The position numbers and the translations under genes are program-made. Source: CAWCVR01 sp963799105 (GTDB lineage Bacteria > Acidobacteriota > Terriglobia > Bryobacterales > Bryobacteraceae). From it: 64,000 nucleotides of DNA. The notes under the pieces are model-generated. The model saw only the letters and a program-made list of their open reading frames with translations. It was not told where the DNA came from and ran no database searches. Positions within the stretch are counted from its first letter, which is position 1, and each line of letters begins with the position of its first letter. The stretch lies in NCBI GenBank assembly GCA_963799105.1, contig CAWCVR010000002.1, positions 558,001-622,000 of the forward strand. Direction: 5' to 3'. This document shows, in pieces, positions 60,584 to 64,000 of this stretch.

Positions 60584-63135
60584 TCCGGTCGAGGGTTTTG
60601 TGGGGCAGGATGGCATCCCGCGGCCGGTTGGCAACCGGCCTGGCCGGCCATTTTTGCGCGCGTCCGAAGGCGGGCTACCAGTCCGCCGCAGGTTGCCAAT
60701 CTGTCGCCATGGGCCTGCGGCCCACAGAAGGCAACGAAAGCTCGGTCCAGGTGCGGGCTTGTGTTTTCAGTCCCTTGGGCCGAGCTTTCAACGGTGCCCC
60801 ACGAGGGCGCACGGTCCGCCGCTGTCTATTGTCTGCCTGCATGCTCGCCTGGGCGCTCAGCGCGCTGGCCGACACCGGTGTGCTCATCCCCGGGAACCGC
60901 CAACAGCCCGATCCCGCGGTTTTCTCTCTCAACGAAATGTCCCTGTACGTGCGCATCGATAACGGCGCCGCCCGCGTCGAGGTACACCAGATCTTCGGCA
61001 ATCGCAGCGGATCCAACCAGGAGGGTGTCTATCAGTTCGCGCTGCCCGGCAAAGCGACGGTCTCCGGCTTCGCGGTTTGGGACGGCGTCACGCGCATCCC
61101 CGGCGTCATCCTGGAGCGGCGCCGCGCCGGAGAGATTTACGCGCAGTTGAAGGCCCAGGCCATCGATCCCGGACTGTTGGAGATGGGCGAACGGGGCGCG
61201 GGCGAATCGGGCGCGCCCGCCAGGCCCAGCCAGGAGTTCACCGCGCGCATCGTGCCCATCCCGGCCTTCGGCACGAAACGGATCGAGATGGAGTACCAGC
61301 ACGCGGTGGCCGCCGAGCGGTATCGATCCGAATTCGTGGTGCCTCTCAAGCCCGATGTTTTCGGAGTCCAGACCGCCGGACACCTCACCATCCTGTTCGA
61401 GCTGCGATCCGCGCACGCCATCAAGGACTTCGAGGCCATCGCCAAACAGTATCCGCTACAGATTCGCGAACGCACACCCAACCTGGTGCGGGCGGAGTTT
61501 TTCGGCGACAACATCGAGTTGAAAGAGGACCTGGCGGTGCGCTACGCGCTGGACCCGGCGCAGGCCGACACGCTCCGCGTCATCACCCAGCGCGAGACCG
61601 CCGCGGGACCGGGATTCTTCCAGGCCCAGGCGCTGCTGGGCATTCCGGCCAACCAGCCGGGCACGGCGAAACCTCCGCGGACGCTGATCGTTCTGTTCGA
61701 TAGCTCGCTCTCCATGCAATGGGACAAGCTGGAGCGCAGCTTCGCCGTTTGTGAGGCCGCCCTGCGCGGTTTGCGACCGGCCGATTCGTTCAACCTGCTG
61801 CTCTTTAATTCCGAGCTGAGTCTCTTCGCGCCGCAGCCGCGCCCGGCAACCGCGCAGAACATCGAGCAGGCGCTCGCGTTCATCCGCAACAGCCGCATCC
61901 GCGGCGGCACCGACATCGAGCGCGCCCTCGCCGCCGGCCTGGCGCAGACCGTGGGGGGCGAATCGTACCTTATGTTGATCGGCGATGGCGGAGCCACCGA
62001 GGGCACGGTTCACAGCGGAAAGCTGGCCGCCTGGTACGCCGCCGAGTGGCGCAAACGCGCTCCCGCCCAGCGGCCGCACACGCTGGTGTTCGGCATCGGC
62101 GACGACGCCAACCTGCCGCTGCTTCAGGCGCTGGCGGGCAACCACGGATATTTCGACTGGCTGCGGTCCACCGAGCCCGTCGATTTCAAGCTGCGCGCGT
62201 TCCTGGCCAAGATCGGCCAGGAGCCGGTCGGGAACCTGTCGCTCGCGGTGACGCCCGCATCGAATGTGGACCTGGTCTACCCGCTGGAGGACTCGCATTT
62301 CGCGGGCTCCCTGGCCACCTGGGCCGGGCTGTACAAAGCGCCGCTCCCGCAAGCCACCTTCACTGTGCAAGGCATCCGCGACCGGCAGCCGCTCGGGATC
62401 TCGGCCGCCGCCGCGTTGCCGGCCGCCGCCACCGATCATCCCGATCTGCCCCGCACCTGGGCTCAGGCGCGCGTGGACGCTCTCCTCGCCAAGATCGAAC
62501 GGGACGGCGAGGACCGCGCCAGCATCGACGAGATCATCCGGCTTTCGAGGAAGTACAAGTTCGTCACGCCGTACACGTCCTTCCTGGCCGTGCCGCGCGC
62601 ACTCTTGCGGCCGCGCGTCATCCAGCCGGGCGACCCGGTGCTGCGGGTGAAGGCCGACGCGTCCATCGTCTCGGTGATTGCGCTATTTCCCTTCGGCCTC
62701 ACCAAGTCGCTGCGCTATCTGAAGGGGGAAGACACCTGGCAGACGCGCTTCCTGGCGCCTGTGGATATGGCGGACGGCGTGTACAGCGTGCGCCTGGTTC
62801 TTCGCGACCGCAACGGCGGCGTGTATCGGGAATCCAAGACCTTCGTAATCGCCAGCCACCCGCCGGTGCTGCGCGCGCGCCTGGAAAGATCGCGCGTGCA
62901 CGCCGGCGAAACGGTGCGCATCTCCGCACAGGTTTCGGGGACGGCGCGCACCATCACGGCGCGGATGTACGGAGCGCTGCCGGTGGCGCTTCACTGGAAC
63001 GGCGCGGTGCGGGCGAATACCGGCGAGATAGGGGCGCCGGCGAATCTGCCGCCGGGCCGGTACACGGTTCACGTCACGGCCGAGGACATTGCCCACAACA
63101 TCGGAACCGAGGAGGTGGCCCTTGAAATTTGGTGA
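60580..63135 (+). CDS. Secreted VIT- and VWA-domain protein
   Basis: A protein of up to 851 residues. The VIT domain starts near PAVFSLNEMSLYVRIDNGAARVEVHQIF with the family pattern EGVYQFALPGKATVSGFAVWDG. The VWA domain has a complete MIDAS (TLIVLFDSSLSMQWDK, DxSxS; then RGGTDIERAL and LMLIGDGGATEG). C-terminal parts are beta-rich (LVLRDRNGGVYRESKTFVI). The start is unclear. ATG 60580 overlaps the previous stop, but a GC-rich repeat fills the next 140 bases in frame, ahead of the likely signal peptide (CLLSACMLAWALSALA). Bacterial VIT-VWA proteins are exported or surface proteins of unknown role. Confidence 0.8.
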   Translation: MIRSRVLWGRMASRGRLATGLAGHFCARPKAGYQSAAGCQSVAMGLRPTEGNESSVQVRACVFSPLGRAFNGAPRGRTVRRCLLSACMLAWALSALADTGVLIPGNRQQPDPAVFSLNEMSLYVRIDNGAARVEVHQIFGNRSGSNQEGVYQFALPGKATVSGFAVWDGVTRIPGVILERRRAGEIYAQLKAQAIDPGLLEMGERGAGESGAPARPSQEFTARIVPIPAFGTKRIEMEYQHAVAAERYRSEFVVPLKPDVFGVQTAGHLTILFELRSAHAIKDFEAIAKQYPLQIRERTPNLVRAEFFGDNIELKEDLAVRYALDPAQADTLRVITQRETAAGPGFFQAQALLGIPANQPGTAKPPRTLIVLFDSSLSMQWDKLERSFAVCEAALRGLRPADSFNLLLFNSELSLFAPQPRPATAQNIEQALAFIRNSRIRGGTDIERALAAGLAQTVGGESYLMLIGDGGATEGTVHSGKLAAWYAAEWRKRAPAQRPHTLVFGIGDDANLPLLQALAGNHGYFDWLRSTEPVDFKLRAFLAKIGQEPVGNLSLAVTPASNVDLVYPLEDSHFAGSLATWAGLYKAPLPQATFTVQGIRDRQPLGISAAAALPAAATDHPDLPRTWAQARVDALLAKIERDGEDRASIDEIIRLSRKYKFVTPYTSFLAVPRALLRPRVIQPGDPVLRVKADASIVSVIALFPFGLTKSLRYLKGEDTWQTRFLAPVDMADGVYSVRLVLRDRNGGVYRESKTFVIASHPPVLRARLERSRVHAGETVRISAQVSGTARTITARMYGALPVALHWNGAVRANTGEIGAPANLPPGRYTVHVTAEDIAHNIGTEEVALEIW
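60598..60727. repeat. Palindromic repeat lying inside the 5' end of the VIT-VWA frame
   Basis: Starts TGTGGGGCAGGATGGCATCCCG and ends GGGCCTGCGGCCCACA, with internal palindromes CGGTTGGCAACCGG and GGCGGGCTACCAGTCCGCC. It belongs to the same TGTGGGGC-ended superfamily. Translated in frame it gives RMASRGRLATGLAGHF and so on, which does not look like protein. Confidence 0.7.
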
Positions 63136-63146
63136 GCGATTCCGAA

Positions 63147-63188
63147 GGCGGGATGCCAGCCCGCCGCAGGCTGCCAGCCTGCCCCACA
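63147..63188. repeat. Palindromic repeat ending GCCTGCCCCACA
   Basis: GGCGGGATGCCAGCCCGCC and GCAGGCTGCCAGCCTGC are two adjacent palindromes followed by the CCCCACA end, so this is the reverse orientation of the copies at 63275 and 63405. Confidence 0.75.
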
Positions 63189-63274
63189 TAGCGCCGAGAT
63201 CTCCTCTGAGCTCTGGTAGGGTGCGTGCTATGTACTACTACGTGTCAAATTCTTCGCGCGCCGCGACGGTTTTA

Positions 63275-63315
63275 TGTGGGGCAGGTTGTCAACCTGCGGC
63301 CGATTGTCAATCGGC
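63275..63315. repeat. Palindromic repeat starting TGTGGGGCAGGTTG
   Basis: GCAGGTTGTCAACCTGC is a perfect dyad apart from the central base, followed by CCGATTGTCAATCGG, a second dyad of the same kind. Confidence 0.75.
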
Positions 63316-63404
63316 CCGGCGAGCGAAGCTCGCCTGCGCGCGAGGCGATCTGGCCCCCGGCAGCCCGGAATATCCCGCGCGGTTGGGTTGCGGCTCCGCT
63401 GCTC

Positions 63405-63432
63405 TGCGGGGCAGGCTGTCAACCTGCGGCCC
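63405..63432. repeat. Palindromic repeat GGGGCAGGCTGTCAACCTGC
   Basis: A third copy within 300 bp, with one mismatch in the dyad. It sits just before the presumed start of the last gene and is in frame with it. Confidence 0.7.
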
Positions 63433-63448
63433 CGCGTTCCGCCGCGGT

Positions 63449-64000
63449 GTGATTGCCGCGGCACTCCTGCTCTGCGGCGCATTCCTGGTTCGCGGCGCGC
63501 TCGAACCCTGGGTGCAGCACATTCCCTCGGGGCCGGCGATTGCGGCGCTCTTCCGAGGCGTGCCCATGCCCGGCGGCACGGTTCCCATCCTGCTGCCGCC
63601 TCGCGAAACCCGGCCGGCGCTGACCACGCTCCTCGCGGGCGCGCCGCGCGATGCCATGCTCTACCGGCTGCGGGCGCGGGAAGCCGAAGTGGCGCTGGAT
63701 TTCGCGGCGGCCGAAGCGGATTGGCGCAGCTACTCGCGGAACGCATCCGACCGCTATGGCGCACAAATCGAACTCGCCGATTTCTTCCATCGGCGCGGCC
63801 GGCCGCGCGACGAACTGGCCACGCTGCGAGAGGCCGCGAGCGCCCCGGACGATCCGACCCAGCCGGCAGCCCGGCAGCGCGGTTGGCGCGCCTTCGAGCG
63901 CATGGCCGCCGTGGCGGAACGGGAAGCTCTGCCCGAAGCCGCGGCGGAACCAGTGTTCCGCGGCTGGGTGGCCCGCTATCCCAAGGATCCCGCCGCGTGG
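63449..64000 (+). CDS. Exported TPR-like protein, partial (runs off the window)
   Basis: The frame is open from the repeat region to the end of the window. From GTG 63449 it encodes a signal-peptide-like start (VIAAALLLCGAFLVRG), a Pro/Arg-rich part (GVPMPGGTVPILLPPRETRPAL) and a helical part with TPR-like spacing (VALDFAAAEADWRSYSRNASDRYGAQIELADFFHRRG). No family is assigned. The direction and spacing suggest it continues the operon with the propeller and VIT-VWA genes. The exact start is not settled because a palindromic repeat overlaps the upstream codons. Confidence 0.6.
   Translation, partial: MIAAALLLCGAFLVRGALEPWVQHIPSGPAIAALFRGVPMPGGTVPILLPPRETRPALTTLLAGAPRDAMLYRLRAREAEVALDFAAAEADWRSYSRNASDRYGAQIELADFFHRRGRPRDELATLREAASAPDDPTQPAARQRGWRAFERMAAVAEREALPEAAAEPVFRGWVARYPKDPAAW

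Noticed and set aside
58649..60634. A 661-codon minus-strand frame
   Set aside because: Antisense of the propeller gene; no domains.

Overview
The window looks like chromosomal DNA of an acidobacterium of the Solibacterales/Bryobacterales type. The evidence is high GC throughout, a protein ending in the Solibacter-type TIGR03437 domain, a PEP-CTERM protein with an EpsB-type sugar transferase nearby, several secreted plant-polysaccharide hydrolases (families GH2, GH3, GH9, PL22), an LPS-export operon (so a diderm envelope), and many copies of GC-rich palindromic intergenic repeats. The taxonomic call is an inference from family content; no rRNA is present.

Layout. 0-5 kb: typA and an RmlD-like reductase, a frameshifted thioesterase and a DegT sugar aminotransferase. 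5-12.5 kb: a surface and exopolysaccharide region (PEP-CTERM protein, IS1380-family relic, EpsB-like sugar transferase, methyltransferase and an overlapping glycosyltransferase-like protein). 12.6-15 kb: phosphoketolase. 15-17.3 kb: mostly non-coding, with tRNA-Val(CAC), palindromes and a decayed mobile-type reading frame. 17.3-20 kb: three DUF190 domains in two overlapping genes, then a PQQ-type propeller protein. 20-25 kb: an ECF sigma factor with a small membrane partner, two matching palindromic operators, and a large hybrid histidine kinase. 25-32 kb: a TPR protein, a GH3 glycosidase, a decayed tandem duplication that left two membrane-protein paralogues, and a secreted adenosine deaminase. 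32-38 kb: DUF3467 protein, MoxR ATPase, S9 peptidase coupled to a YchF-like GTPase. 38-40 kb: a DUF4160/DUF2442 pair framed by two same-length 179-bp MITE-like elements, next to a truncated AAA ATPase gene. 40-48 kb: GH2, a second hybrid kinase, a PL22 lyase, a VOC protein. 48-52 kb: an LptC/LptA-like gene, lptB and a beta-barrel protein. 52-54 kb: a junction of three gene remnants. 54-57 kb: a GH9 cellulase with two GerW/YtfJ-like genes. 57-64 kb: membrane protein, propeller protein, VIT-VWA protein and the start of a further secreted protein.

How the parts fit: most genes serve the cell envelope, polysaccharide breakdown or signalling. The window also records much decay: IS and other gene relics, a MITE-framed cassette, a chimeric duplication scar, and several single-base frameshifts in GC-rich runs that may be assembly errors rather than true mutations. 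The features most worth following up are the MITE-framed DUF4160/DUF2442 cassette, the twin palindromic operator beside the sigma-factor gene, the three-domain DUF190 locus, and the TGTGGGGC...GCCCCACA repeat superfamily, one copy of which has become the N-terminal part of a reading frame.
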